A DNA stretch of 59,336 nt from Bacteroidota bacterium (GCA_023392125.1 JAEVZS010000013.1:1-59336); one strand, 5' to 3'; counted from the first letter of the stretch, positions 47,949 to 57,532 are shown. Made by a program: numbers and translations. Notes: generated by a model not told the origin, from the sequence alone.

Positions 47949-47990
47949 GCATGCGGAAAAGCAATGATTCATTTTTTTCCGCATGCTTTT
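47949..47990 (+). terminator. intrinsic terminator of the prpDBC operon
   Basis: A 12-bp stem (GCATGCGGAAAA and TTTTCCGCATGC) with a 14-base loop, followed by TTTTA; 13 bases after the prpC stop. The rest of the 47936-48378 gap is an AT-rich leader for the esterase gene with no other feature recognised. Confidence 0.85.
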
Positions 47991-48378
47991 ACCTATGTTG
48001 CCCATCCTTACCCGGCGTTTTGCTGACCATATTTTCAATTTATTTCCGAAAAGCCGAATGCCATCACCAGACCACCGATCAGACACACCTCCAAAGCTAT
48101 TACACACATCCGGATCTGAATCCGTCAGTATTTTCCCCCTTTTAAAACATACAAACAACTATTTTAAAATCAATAATTTATACAACCACTAACGTCTGAC
48201 AATTTATTTTTTGTTTACTTTCCCTTACCCCGCTCGTCCCGGATATATATTAATTACGATTCAGACAAAATCAGACAGCCCGGGCATTTTATTTCATTGA
48301 TTTTGTCACTCAGGCATCCCGCAGGGGAGATTTATATTTTAAACTAAAAATTGACACAACGCCCAATTTAAACTATTA

Positions 48379-50649
48379 ATGAAAACGACCATACGCTATA
48401 GCTTATACCTGCTGGCAGGTATAATGACAAAACTGTGCATAATCAGCAGCGCGGTGGCTCAGACTGCGCCTCCGCTGGTATTCGACGTAGAAAACAGAAC
48501 ACCCGCCAACTGCAATACTACATTTGCTCCGACCGGCGCCGCCAATACGTATCTGCCCGATCCTTTCAAATTGACGAATGGAAACAGGGTCAGCACCTTT
48601 GATGAATGGACGTGCCGGAGAAACCAGATCAAGTCGAATATCGAGAACTACGAAATAGGAACCAAGCCACCCAAGCCTTCCAATATTACGGCTACCTATT
48701 CAAATGGTGTATTGACGGTCAGAGTAACAGAAAACGGCCAGACGCTGACACTGACTTCCAATGTCACAATGCCTTCCGGCTCCGGTCCTTTTCCTGTAGT
48801 AATCGGAATGAACTCCCGCACCGGAAGCCTGTCGGCAAACCTTTTTTCGGATGTCATACAAATTCCGTTCAATCACGATCAGGTCGTTTCCTACGCCAAC
48901 GGGTCAGGCTCTATCAACGCCAGCGATCCCTATTTCAGGCTGTATCCAAACACCAATATCGGCAAATACAGCGCCTGGTCCTGGGGTATCAGCCGTCTGA
49001 TTGACGGTATAGAGATCGTAAAGGCACAAATGAACGCCGACCCGAAAAGGATCTGCGTGACAGGATGCAGCTATGCGGGCAAAATGGCGCTTTTTGCGGG
49101 CGCTTTCGATGAAAGGGTAGCGCTTACCATCGCCCAGGAATCCGGCGGCGGCGGTATCAATTCATGGAGAACATCTCAGGCATTTACCACCAGAACCGGA
49201 ACAAACATTGAAAAAATTGACAACACCAACTATAGCTGGTTCAAAAGCAGCATGCGAACGTTAAATCCGAACACGCTCCCGCACGATCATCATGAACTCA
49301 TTGCCATGATTGCTCCGAGAGCTTTCCTGGCCCTGGGCAATCCCGGTTTTGAATGGCTGGGCGACGAGTCCGGCTACAAATCCTGCATGGCAGCGCTGGA
49401 GGTATGGAAGGCCATGGGTGCAGAGGATCGTTTTGGCTTTGACTTTACAGGCGGTCACAACCATTGCGCGGCTGCATCAACCCAGAACAACTCCGTCACT
49501 GCTTTTGTCAATAAATTTTTAAAGAACAATACAAGCTCCAATACGACGATCCGGATCAATCCCTCCCAAAGCGGATTTAACCTGAATATGACTTCGGTAA
49601 TAAACTGGACCACACCAACTATCCGGTTCACCCAGTCCAATCCCAATACGCCGTCGGTATCCATTACCTCGCCGGCCAATGGCAGCACATTTGAGGCAGA
49701 TGCCGGCATTACCTTCAATACGCTGGTAACAGATGCCAACAACGATGTCGTAAAAGTGGAGTTCTTTTCAGGCACCACCAGGCTGGGCGAAAGCACTGCG
49801 GCACCCTACAGCTTTACATGGACAAATGCCGGAGCAGGCACGCATACCATCACTGCCAGAGCTACCGATGCCCAGAACCTGACTGGTACTTCCGGCGAAA
49901 TAACCATTACGGTCAGAGCCCCCCGGCTGCCCTTTTCCGGTACACCACATCAGATTCCGGGCAAAATCGAAGCAGAAGCTTATGATCTGGGCGGAGAAGG
50001 AGTCGGCTATCATGAAGTAAACAACAACGGCAATGAAGGCGGAGCCAGCTTCAGAAATGACCAGGTAGATATTGAAGAGACGCTGGACGAAGGCGGCGGC
50101 TACAATGTCGGCTACATCCTGCGCGGCGAGTGGCTGTCCTATACCGTAGAAGTCGACCGGTCGGGATTGTATGATCTGCACCTTCGCGTAGCTGTCAACG
50201 GAAGCAACAGAATCATGCATATTGAAATTGACGACCGGGATATTTCAGGCCCCGTCATGCTCCCCAATACCGGCGGCTGGCAAAACTGGCAAACCATAAC
50301 GGTCAACGATCTGAATCTGACCGAAGGAAAACAGGTGATGAAGCTGGTATTTGACTCGGATTATCTCAATATCAATTACATGACTTTTGAAGGAACAATC
50401 ATAACAGCTGCACAAAACCGGCAGGAAACAGACCATTTCAGCTGCTATCCCAATCCGTATACCGATTATCTCACGATCACGCGTGAAGGACCGTTTGACT
50501 ACCAGCTGAGTGATATAAGCGGCATGGTGCTGGAGTCCGGAAGCGGAGCCGATAGCCAGCGTGTGGGACACAGTCTGCCCGGAGGCATCTATCTCCTGAC
50601 GGTAACAAACCATCTGGGCCGCAAAACCGAAAAAGTCGTAAAAAAATAA
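48379..50649 (+). CDS. glucuronoyl esterase (CE15) with Ig-like, CBM6 and T9SS domains
   Basis: 756 residues. Signal peptide to about residue 29 (SSAVAQ). The CE15 domain (about 35-390) carries the nucleophile motif CVTGCSYAGKMALFAGAFDERVA with following QESGGGG, and GGHNHC for the His. CE15 enzymes break 4-O-methyl-glucuronoyl esters linking lignin and glucuronoxylan. An Ig-like domain follows (about 430-515, VSITSPANGSTFEADAG), then a CBM6 (about 525-675, PGKIEAEAYDLGGEGVGYHE). The end (FSCYPNPYTDYLTI to EKVVKK) is a type A T9SS sorting domain. A secreted lignocellulose enzyme, presumably acting together with other xylan-degrading enzymes. Confidence 0.93.
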   Translation: MKTTIRYSLYLLAGIMTKLCIISSAVAQTAPPLVFDVENRTPANCNTTFAPTGAANTYLPDPFKLTNGNRVSTFDEWTCRRNQIKSNIENYEIGTKPPKPSNITATYSNGVLTVRVTENGQTLTLTSNVTMPSGSGPFPVVIGMNSRTGSLSANLFSDVIQIPFNHDQVVSYANGSGSINASDPYFRLYPNTNIGKYSAWSWGISRLIDGIEIVKAQMNADPKRICVTGCSYAGKMALFAGAFDERVALTIAQESGGGGINSWRTSQAFTTRTGTNIEKIDNTNYSWFKSSMRTLNPNTLPHDHHELIAMIAPRAFLALGNPGFEWLGDESGYKSCMAALEVWKAMGAEDRFGFDFTGGHNHCAAASTQNNSVTAFVNKFLKNNTSSNTTIRINPSQSGFNLNMTSVINWTTPTIRFTQSNPNTPSVSITSPANGSTFEADAGITFNTLVTDANNDVVKVEFFSGTTRLGESTAAPYSFTWTNAGAGTHTITARATDAQNLTGTSGEITITVRAPRLPFSGTPHQIPGKIEAEAYDLGGEGVGYHEVNNNGNEGGASFRNDQVDIEETLDEGGGYNVGYILRGEWLSYTVEVDRSGLYDLHLRVAVNGSNRIMHIEIDDRDISGPVMLPNTGGWQNWQTITVNDLNLTEGKQVMKLVFDSDYLNINYMTFEGTIITAAQNRQETDHFSCYPNPYTDYLTITREGPFDYQLSDISGMVLESGSGADSQRVGHSLPGGIYLLTVTNHLGRKTEKVVKK

Positions 50650-50690
50650 TACCTCTGCTATAGTATACTTCTGATTTTTTCATACCCGGA

Positions 50691-50726
50691 CAGGCTCCTC
50701 CGATCACTGCAGGAGGAGCCTGTTTA
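50691..50726 (+). terminator. terminator of the esterase gene
   Basis: CAGGCTCCTCC/GGAGGAGCCTG 11-bp perfect stem, 10-base loop, followed by TTTAT; about 40 bases after the stop. Confidence 0.75.
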
Positions 50727-51060
50727 TCTGTATCAGGATACGCGATATACCGTCGCCGGCTTCACTCCCCCCGAAAGCAGCTCCGCCCGATTTATCCCGA
50801 CCTCATTTTCAAACAAGACCAGGCTCCTTCAATACGTCATTATCCGTTCAAAATGTCCGGTAAATGTCCTGTCACACCGGATGTATCAAAAATTTCATAT
50901 CGGCCTGGTTATTCTTATGGAAGCACGCAGCGCTCAAGGCCTGCATCCTTCCCTATATTTCTCTGAGCAGGCCAGAACCGGAAAAGCAGCCGGATAGAAC
51001 CGGCGCCTGGCAAACCTGTAGCCCGGATACCGGTTTTATACCCAAAAGCCACGTGTAACC
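50727..51060. other. intergenic region before the DUF3175 gene
   Basis: About 330 bases, GC-richer than other gaps here. Short frames cross it (50864-51058) but none has family features, so I see no supported gene. It should contain the DUF3175 promoter. Confidence 0.35.
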
Positions 51061-51363
51061 ATGACCAAAAACAGCAAAAAGTCTTCTTCCAGATGGTCTT
51101 CCGGAGTTACCCGAAAAAGCGATGCGCTGGATCTGGAGAAAGGAATTTTTACCTCACGGGATCCTAAAAAAATCGCACGTTCACTCAAAAAGTCAGCAGA
51201 AGAGAGCACCCGCAGAAAATCATCCCCTTTTCGTTCTGCCATGTCCATGCTTACATTTTATATCAACCGGGCTGGCAAGAATCTTGACAAGGAGCAGAAA
51301 GACGTGCTGGAGGAATCAAAAACAGAGCTTCGCAGAGCGTTTGGAAAAACAGCCGGTAAGTAA
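51061..51363 (+). CDS. DUF3175 family protein
   Basis: 100 residues, basic and helical. The N-terminal SRWSSGVTRKSDALDLEKGI and the pattern FTSRDPKKIARSLKKSAE, then FRSAMSMLTFYINRAGKNL, match this small family of unknown role. No signal peptide. The high lysine and arginine content hints at nucleic-acid contact, which is inference. Confidence 0.85.
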   Translation: MTKNSKKSSSRWSSGVTRKSDALDLEKGIFTSRDPKKIARSLKKSAEESTRRKSSPFRSAMSMLTFYINRAGKNLDKEQKDVLEESKTELRRAFGKTAGK

Positions 51364-51369
51364 AATAAA

Positions 51370-51397
51370 GCAGGACCGGCCTGACGGCCGGTCCTGC
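51370..51397 (-). terminator. strong hairpin shared by DUF3175 and SMP-30-like genes
   Basis: GCAGGACCGGCC/GGCCGGTCCTGC 12-bp perfect stem, 4-base loop. In the minus-strand transcript it is followed by TTTATTTTA, so it best serves the SMP-30-like gene; it also lies 6 bases after the DUF3175 stop. Confidence 0.75.
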
Positions 51398-51455
51398 AGA
51401 AGTAATCTAAAACGATCAATGTGAACCGGATGCTGAAAACAGCACAGGGGATTCG

Positions 51456-52310
51456 CTATTTCTTCTGAATCCTGTATGCCACCACTTTATTGCCAAAGAA
51501 GGTAGGCACTACCCAGAAATCTCCTTTTTCGATATAAGTCAGGTCAGCAGCGTTTATTTTTGAGGATCTGGTATCAAGCACTTTCCAGTTTTCGCCTTTG
51601 GCATTCAGGTAGTATACCTCCCCTTCCCAGTTGGAAGCCAGATAGGTTCCCCGTGCATCGGTAGCAATGCCATCCACCCTGGGGATTTCTTTTGTCCACA
51701 AGGTGGCCTTTTTGCTTTTCGGATCGACGGTATAGATTTTTCCCTGATTCATATTGGCCAGCAGAATCCTGTCCTTTTCCGCCAGCAGGCCGTTGGGCAT
51801 ATCCAGCGCAGCGCCTTCCAGCCAGACCTCTATCTTACCGTTTCTGAGCCGGTATATTTTATTGTCAAAGCTATCGCTTACATAGACAGTACCGTCCTTG
51901 TCTACGGTTACATCGTTAAAAAATCTGGCTCCGGCCGGTGCATATTTTTTTACAATGGCCGCGCTGGCAAGATCTATCTCCACCAGCTCCGACAGGTCGC
52001 CCACATACAGCCTGCCGCCGTATATGGCCATCCCTTTGGGATCATTGAGTCCGGTAATCCAGTGCAGGTTTTCGACCTCGCCGTTCAGCTTCAGCAGGGA
52101 AATAAATCCGTCACCATCCGGGGCGTCGTCATGAATCGCGTTCATGTTGGTGACCAGCAGCAAATCGTTCTGAGGGTTGTATAGCACCGATTCCGGAATT
52201 CTCAGCACCGTATCCGATTCCCATATGCTGACAAGGGATACAGGAGCCTGCGCAAAGAGTGTGTAAAACGAGGCATACAGCAATGCCATCAAAAACAGTC
52301 TTTTTTTCAT
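51456..52310 (-). CDS. secreted SMP-30/gluconolactonase-like beta-propeller protein
   Basis: 284 residues. Signal peptide about 1-20 (KKRLFLMALLYASFYTLFAQ). Propeller blades read LRIPESVLYNPQNDLLLVTN, GLNDPKGMAIYGGRLYVGD, FFNDVTVDKDGTVYVSD and DMPNGLLAEKDRILLANM, the SMP-30/NHL pattern. Lactonase-type metal ligands are likely the Glu and Asn residues in PES, FND and MPNG. It has no T9SS domain; probably periplasmic. Substrate not identifiable. Confidence 0.85.
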   Translation of the reverse strand: MKKRLFLMALLYASFYTLFAQAPVSLVSIWESDTVLRIPESVLYNPQNDLLLVTNMNAIHDDAPDGDGFISLLKLNGEVENLHWITGLNDPKGMAIYGGRLYVGDLSELVEIDLASAAIVKKYAPAGARFFNDVTVDKDGTVYVSDSFDNKIYRLRNGKIEVWLEGAALDMPNGLLAEKDRILLANMNQGKIYTVDPKSKKATLWTKEIPRVDGIATDARGTYLASNWEGEVYYLNAKGENWKVLDTRSSKINAADLTYIEKGDFWVVPTFFGNKVVAYRIQKK

Positions 52311-52434
52311 AACTTGGGTTTAATTGGGTTAAAATCAGTCAAACCTACATATTTTTTGGCAAAATCACACCCCCGTCCCGCTGTTTGTTAGGCCGGCCCC
52401 GGCTCCTTCACCAGAATGCCTCTGCATTCCAGAC

Positions 52435-53235
52435 CTATCTGAGTGAGCCTTTCAGCTCATACTCTTTTAGCGCCTCAAGATATAAGCTGGTAAATGCTTT
52501 ATTCGAATAAGGATTCTGGCTGGTTATCAGCATCCGGTCCCGCAGGGCGAAATTGGCTTTCGGTTTACCCTTCCGGTAGATCAGGCCGAGCTTTTTGAGC
52601 TGCCTGCCGATCTTTCTGTTGGCCGGCTTCCCCTTCATGACAAAAGTTTCGATAAAGCATTCTTCCAGTCCCGTTACCGAGTTGACCGTATAGCCGATAA
52701 AGGGGTTCTCTTCCCGCGGGATGGCAAGAATCAGCGCCGGCGCATGACAAACCAGCCCGATGGGCTTATCCTGCTCCCGGAACTCTTTCAATATCCCCGA
52801 CACTTTCCGATCGTAAAACAGATCCGACATCAGCCCCTGCCCGCCCGGAATGACCAGGCCGGTGTAGCGTCCGGCATTTTCGAGGGCATATTCGAGCGTA
52901 TAGGGATTATTAAACCGCTGATCTTCCCTGACAAAGTCCCGGGCTTCCGGCAGAAGCGCGCTCTGTTCGCCCCAATAGCTGTCCCTGAGGCTTTCCTTGT
53001 CGATCGGGGATTTTATTCCGTCCGGTGTTGCAAAATCAATCTCGTAGCCCAGTTCCGCAATAGCCTTATAGGCCAGGTAAAACTCGCTCAGAAAGACCCC
53101 GGTTTCCTTATAGACCTTATCTTTTTTTAGCGGCAGCTCACTGGCTGCGCTCATTACAAAGAGCACCTTTTTTTGTGCGACGGCGGCAACTGAGACAAAA
53201 ATGAAGCTCAGTATCAGAGAAAATTTCTTTGTCAT
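52435..53235 (-). CDS. exported DJ-1/PfpI family protein
   Basis: 266 residues from the ATG at 53235 (MTKKFSLILSFIFVSVAAVA, a signal peptide). The DJ-1/PfpI core then starts at KKVLFVMSAASELPLKK; GLVIPGGQGLMSDLFYD and IGLVCHAPALILAIP contain the acid region and the nucleophilic Cys. The size and inserts resemble the Hsp31-like glyoxalase/deglycase group. Export is the odd point, since most are cytosolic. It is divergent from the six-repeat T9SS gene. Confidence 0.87.
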   Translation of the reverse strand: MTKKFSLILSFIFVSVAAVAQKKVLFVMSAASELPLKKDKVYKETGVFLSEFYLAYKAIAELGYEIDFATPDGIKSPIDKESLRDSYWGEQSALLPEARDFVREDQRFNNPYTLEYALENAGRYTGLVIPGGQGLMSDLFYDRKVSGILKEFREQDKPIGLVCHAPALILAIPREENPFIGYTVNSVTGLEECFIETFVMKGKPANRKIGRQLKKLGLIYRKGKPKANFALRDRMLITSQNPYSNKAFTSLYLEALKEYELKGSLR

Positions 53236-53788
53236 CCTTTTCTTGTTTAGAGTCAGACAGCAAAGAAAAATCAAGGCAGCCGGTTCTGCATTAACCTATG
53301 TTTACGGATTGGATATTTTTCCTGCAGAGTCTCCACGCTGTCTGCACCAGTAGCTATTCATTCTTCATGCCGGTTTCGGTTAGAATCGTTATAAAACAAT
53401 GATTCAAAGACTGTTTTAATCAAAGAAACGTAAGCATTCGGGCTCCATTATCAAATTTTCCAGCCTTCACATGCATAATTTAAACGTCACTCGCCAAAGG
53501 CGAAGTGACCGGGACTCTGTTTATCCGAACAGCTGATAAACTGGCGAGAAAATCCAGACAATTATTTTTATAAGCTCAGCTTTCAATACAGACTCCGGAA
53601 TCCTGCTTATGATACATATTCAGGATTAACAAAACCAGACAGTGTGAAAACAAGCAGCAAGGCTTATCAACCGGATCCGGCAAAAGACAGGGGCTGAGCT
53701 GTTTTTAACACAGAAAAAAGCTTTACAAATTGATTGCTAATACAAAACACATGATATTTACCTTTTTATTCTGCCAATACTAACTAAA
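53236..53788. other. long divergent intergenic region
   Basis: About 550 bases between divergently transcribed genes (DJ-1 family, minus; six-repeat protein, plus). It holds a hairpin at 53486-53509, and no gene or RNA was recognised. Both promoters must be here. Confidence 0.4.
53486..53509. promoter_or_regulatory. inverted repeat in divergent promoter region
   Basis: GTCACTCGCC, AAA, GGCGAAGTGAC: a 10-bp stem with a single bulged A. Placed far from any stop codon and upstream of two divergent genes, it is more likely an operator or leader hairpin than a terminator. Confidence 0.35.
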
Positions 53789-55906
53789 ATGAAGAAACTG
53801 TTTTTTATTGCTGCCATACTCTGTAGCGCAGGAAACACTTTTGCGCAGGGTAGCGCTTCATGTGCGACGGCTGTTCCGGTCGGAACCGGTGTGCATACCT
53901 CCGACAATTCCCAGGGATCGCAATGGTTTGCCTATACCAATTCAGGTACGGTAGCCGAAATCGTAAAAGTATCTTCCTGCGGATATACCACAGAGGATAC
54001 CTTTGTCGGAGGCTCCTTTCAGTGCGGCGGCCTGGCTGCCAAAGCCAATGACGATGCCTGCGGCGCACAATCAGAAATTGAGCTCACCGTAGAGCCTTCC
54101 CGTACAGTGCTGATCGAGTGGCTGGCCTTGTATACCTCCGCTGCCTTTCAATGGGCGCTTACAGCAACTCCGGTTCAGGCGGGTGATATGTGCTCGATCC
54201 CTAAAACAATAACCCCTGGTTTAAACACACCGGACAAGCCCGGAAAGCCGCAATGGTATTCCTATATGAATCAAAGCAGCGGGGAGCAGGTCATAAGCCT
54301 TATCGGCGATGACGCCAATGTGCTTATTTTTTACAGCAGCTGCGAGCAGCCCTTTGCATCCGGTATACAGTATGATTATCTGATAGCTCCGGGAGATAGC
54401 CTGCTTGTCATGTGCGAAGGATCCGGTTCATGGCTGTTTGAAGTACGTACACCGCAGACAGGCGACCGTTGCGATATGCCCCAGCCTGCCGTCGCCGGAG
54501 CCAATATTCCCAATTTTTACAGCAATGCGCAATGGTTTGTTTTTACCAACACCGCGGGGACGGAAAAAGTAGTGGAAACTTCCATCCGGGCAGACCTGAA
54601 CTATATATTGCTGTATGATGAGTGCGGCAAAGAACTGCCGCTGCAACACAGCACACATGGCTACCTGAGCTATATCACTGCTCCGGGACAGACACTGCTC
54701 TTCTCCACCTCCTATACCGACGTGTTTGAAATCAATGTACGGGATATTGCTCCGGGCGATTACTGCAGCAATCCCATCCGAGGACAGGAAGGCATCAATT
54801 TCAACTCCAACCTGGGCATGGACCTCTGGTATGCCTATACCAATACGACCGGCGAGACCAGGGAGGTAACCGTTGCCACCAATGAAGATCCCTTTATACG
54901 GGTTTACCGGGGCTGCAATGATTCCCGGAGCCAGACCGTACAGTACGATTTTACGGAAACTCTCCTGCCTGATGAAACCATCTATTTCCTTATGGGCAGG
55001 GCAGAAATTTACTCAATCGACATCGGCAATGAGCTGCAGGGAGACCGCTGTGAAAATCCTGTACCGGCCCGCTATGGTATCAACTATCCTAATAAGGTTA
55101 TGCAGGAACAGTGGTTTGACTATACAAACGAGACGGAAGAAACCGAGTATCTGCATATCGACAACGGCGGCTACTGGACACATGACCTTCTCAACAAGTT
55201 TGCCCTCCTTGCAGACTGTGACCAGGAAGTTCCCTATCTGAGCCGGTCGTCTTCCGGCGTAGTAGCTCTCTCTCCGGGCCAGTCCATGTTCATACACTGG
55301 TTCAATGTATCGAACTGGACAATGAGCCCGTATACCCCGGCAGAAGGAGAAGTCTGTGCCTCTGCCCAAAGTCTGGCTCCGGGTATGCATGAAGCCGATA
55401 ACCAGGAGGGAGATCACTGGTATGTATACCGCAATGAAACATCAGAGCCCCAGTATGCCGAGATCAGCAGCTGTGAACTGACTACGAGCGATACGTATGT
55501 AGCTTTGTACAGCGATTGTAAAGGAACAGAACTGGCAAAAAACGATGACGACTGCTCTCTCCAGTCCAGGCTGAACTATACCATTATGCCCGGAGAAACC
55601 GTATATATCTGCTGGCAGAATCTGTACAACCGCGCTACTTACACGTGGAAATTTGACATTGACAATGTGCTGTCTCTGAATCCGGCAGGTAAAGAAGCTG
55701 TTCTTGTTTATCCGACCAGTTCAGGCGGGACTTATAACTTTTCGGAAACTGTTGAGTCAGTCACGATATACAATTCGGTGGGCATATTCATCAGAAAAAC
55801 AGGCAATACCCGCTCCGTCAATATTGGTGATTGCCCACCCGGCATCTACTTCCTGAAGTTCACTACCGGCAACCAGACCCAAACTGTCAGGGTGCTGAAA
55901 TCATAA
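53789..55906 (+). CDS. six-repeat secreted protein with T9SS sorting domain
   Basis: 705 residues. Signal peptide to about residue 20 (AILCSAGNTFAQ). The body is six repeats of about 100 residues. Units 2-6 open GDMCSIPKTITPG, GDRCDMPQPAVAG, GDYCSNPIRGQEG, GDRCENPVPARYG and GEVCASAQSLAPG; the first starts SCATAVPVGTG. Each holds a W[FY].YTN-type core strand. Units 1 and 6 keep KANDDAC / KNDDDC loops, which may bind calcium, while units 2-5 have lost them. The end (VYPTSSGGTY to VRVLKS) is a type A T9SS domain. Probably a surface adhesin. Confidence 0.88.
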   Translation: MKKLFFIAAILCSAGNTFAQGSASCATAVPVGTGVHTSDNSQGSQWFAYTNSGTVAEIVKVSSCGYTTEDTFVGGSFQCGGLAAKANDDACGAQSEIELTVEPSRTVLIEWLALYTSAAFQWALTATPVQAGDMCSIPKTITPGLNTPDKPGKPQWYSYMNQSSGEQVISLIGDDANVLIFYSSCEQPFASGIQYDYLIAPGDSLLVMCEGSGSWLFEVRTPQTGDRCDMPQPAVAGANIPNFYSNAQWFVFTNTAGTEKVVETSIRADLNYILLYDECGKELPLQHSTHGYLSYITAPGQTLLFSTSYTDVFEINVRDIAPGDYCSNPIRGQEGINFNSNLGMDLWYAYTNTTGETREVTVATNEDPFIRVYRGCNDSRSQTVQYDFTETLLPDETIYFLMGRAEIYSIDIGNELQGDRCENPVPARYGINYPNKVMQEQWFDYTNETEETEYLHIDNGGYWTHDLLNKFALLADCDQEVPYLSRSSSGVVALSPGQSMFIHWFNVSNWTMSPYTPAEGEVCASAQSLAPGMHEADNQEGDHWYVYRNETSEPQYAEISSCELTTSDTYVALYSDCKGTELAKNDDDCSLQSRLNYTIMPGETVYICWQNLYNRATYTWKFDIDNVLSLNPAGKEAVLVYPTSSGGTYNFSETVESVTIYNSVGIFIRKTGNTRSVNIGDCPPGIYFLKFTTGNQTQTVRVLKS

Positions 55907-55919
55907 CAATCATTGGGCA

Positions 55920-55943
55920 AAGGTCCGGCAGCTGCCGGACCTT
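55920..55943. terminator. 24-bp perfect palindrome after the six-repeat gene
   Basis: AAGGTCCGGCAG joined directly to its reverse complement, 14 bases after the stop. No U-tract follows. Confidence 0.55.
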
Positions 55944-55999
55944 CATAATATATCTCCCGAGGCAAGCTTATTCATAGTTCTAATCTAATATCTCAAAAC

Positions 56000-56476
56000 A
56001 TGGAATCTTTTTTTCAATTTATCGATAAAATCAACAACCTTTATTCTCTCTTGGGTATAATCATAGCAGCTTCACTCTGGCTTCTAAAAAAATACCCCAT
56101 CAATACACAAAAAATTCAAGCCGGTGTCGGCAAACTGGTCCAATCTTCCCAGGCTCCGATTGTTTTTTCGGACGGTAAAAACGGGCTTTATCTGTCTATT
56201 ACCCCTAAAGCATTCTTAATTTTTCTGTACGATACTTTTACGTTTTGCTTCATAGGAATGATGTTATATCTGGCTGCTCTATATTTCCTGCAATTTTCCA
56301 TTGAAAAAAACACTAGGTATCTCTTTATCGCCTTAACAACTGTTCCCCTAGCAATGATGACTAAAAATGTAATTGCCTTTCTTAAAAGCAGTAAAACATC
56401 TGATATCTTTGCAGCCATTCTCTGGGTAATTCCAACCCTGGTCTTTTTGGGCTTGCTGAAATTGATAGCAGATTAA
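56000..56476 (+). CDS. hypothetical multi-pass membrane protein
   Basis: 158 residues with about four hydrophobic segments: LLGIIIAASLWLLKKY, FCFIGMMLYLAALYFLQF, YLFIALTTVPLAMMTKN and FAAILWVIPTLVFLGLL. A short soluble loop (about 35-65) separates the first two. No family recognised. It lies at the start of the AT-rich end of the window and is followed by a strong terminator. Confidence 0.6.
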   Translation: MESFFQFIDKINNLYSLLGIIIAASLWLLKKYPINTQKIQAGVGKLVQSSQAPIVFSDGKNGLYLSITPKAFLIFLYDTFTFCFIGMMLYLAALYFLQFSIEKNTRYLFIALTTVPLAMMTKNVIAFLKSSKTSDIFAAILWVIPTLVFLGLLKLIAD

Positions 56477-56486
56477 GAACGCTCTG

Positions 56487-56526
56487 AAAACCCAAGCCGG
56501 ACTCTTCAATCTGGCTTGGGTTCTTA
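56487..56526 (+). terminator. intrinsic terminator of the membrane protein gene
   Basis: AACCCAAGCCGGA/TCTGGCTTGGGTT stem of about 13 bp with one G-T pair and an 8-base loop, then TCTTATTT; about 10 bases after the stop. Confidence 0.8.
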
Positions 56527-56769
56527 TTTATAACTAACTGGACCTATATACCTAAAGATCCAAATATCTGAACTCCCAAAAGATTTAATTCTTTACTCTC
56601 GCAGGTGTCTTCCCGCGGCTGCATAATAGACAGAGAGATATGTGTGGGCTATCTTTCAGGTCTTCAGACCAGAAAGAATTCAAACAAAAAACCTGTTTCC
56701 TAACCACTTCGCCATCAAACAATCAAATCACTTAAAGAACTTTTTAGGACGCCCGGCCCTCAATGCATG

Positions 56770-56800
56770 ACGCCATCCCTGCGCTATGCGGGGATGGCGT
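56770..56800. terminator. isolated strong hairpin
   Basis: ACGCCATCCC/GGGATGGCGT 10-bp perfect arms extended by three inner pairs. It lies 60 bases beyond the stop of the minus-strand lipoprotein gene and has no U-tract. The rest of 56477-56859 shows no gene. Confidence 0.45.
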
Positions 56801-56859
56801 TGACTGCGAGTTTCAATTATATCCTATCTCATCTTACAATAGTACTTATTAACAACCTA

Positions 56860-57432
56860 TTATTGAGAAAATATAAATTTATATTGTAGCTGAACATATT
56901 CCTCCCACGTATTTACAACGAAATCACCTTTACTAATAAAACTGTCTCCACTATTTCTAAAAACAGAAACCGTAACGGGGAAATTATATGGATCGTCCAA
57001 TAACGGATCTTTAACTTTTTGCAAAAACAACTTGAATAAAAATGTATTAAAACCCTCAACAATTACATTATTATTATAATTAGTTTCAAATTTAGATTCT
57101 AAGTTATTTTCATTTTCAGTTCTCTGTTCATAAGGTTCATTCATTGCCCAAATAACGTCAAAACCGACATCCTTGCCGGAAATGCATTGACCAAAAACAT
57201 ACTTTTCCTTCTTTTGATTACTTTCAAGACTTTGGAGCGAACCAATCCATATTCTTAATTCCTCATCACATTCAAAAATAAATGCTCGTTGAAAAACATC
57301 CTTAAAATGAGTCTCTGATGAATCTCCTGGCATTATAAATTCAGTTTCCGCTGGATTTTTAAAGTCCTTCAGAGAACAGCTAATTAGGATTAGACAAACA
57401 TAGAAAACCTTAATTATTTCATTAAAAATCAC
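56860..57432 (-). CDS. hypothetical lipoprotein, AT-rich
   Basis: 190 residues from a GTG at 57432 (a stop lies just upstream). N-terminal lipoprotein signal with lipobox ISC (FYVCLILISCS). The soluble part is acidic and Asn-rich (NENNLESKFETNYNNN), with no motif. Base composition is much more AT-rich than neighbours, suggesting transfer. Beside a broken Rhs gene it could be an immunity-type or other orphan gene, but this is inference. Confidence 0.6.
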   Translation of the reverse strand: MIFNEIIKVFYVCLILISCSLKDFKNPAETEFIMPGDSSETHFKDVFQRAFIFECDEELRIWIGSLQSLESNQKKEKYVFGQCISGKDVGFDVIWAMNEPYEQRTENENNLESKFETNYNNNVIVEGFNTFLFKLFLQKVKDPLLDDPYNFPVTVSVFRNSGDSFISKGDFVVNTWEEYVQLQYKFIFSQ

Positions 57433-57503
57433 ACTATTAAAACATTACATAATAATAACTACTCTTCAATTGCACAAGCCGGAATACTAAATATTTGCTC
57501 ATC

Positions 57504-57532
57504 AAACACTTCAATGTTTCGAAGTGTTTTTT
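57504..57532. terminator. intrinsic terminator-like hairpin
   Basis: AAACACTTC/GAAGTGTTT 9-bp perfect stem, 8-base loop, followed by a T-run on the plus strand. It lies between the lipoprotein start and the truncated membrane-protein ORF; orientation and user are uncertain. Confidence 0.5.
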
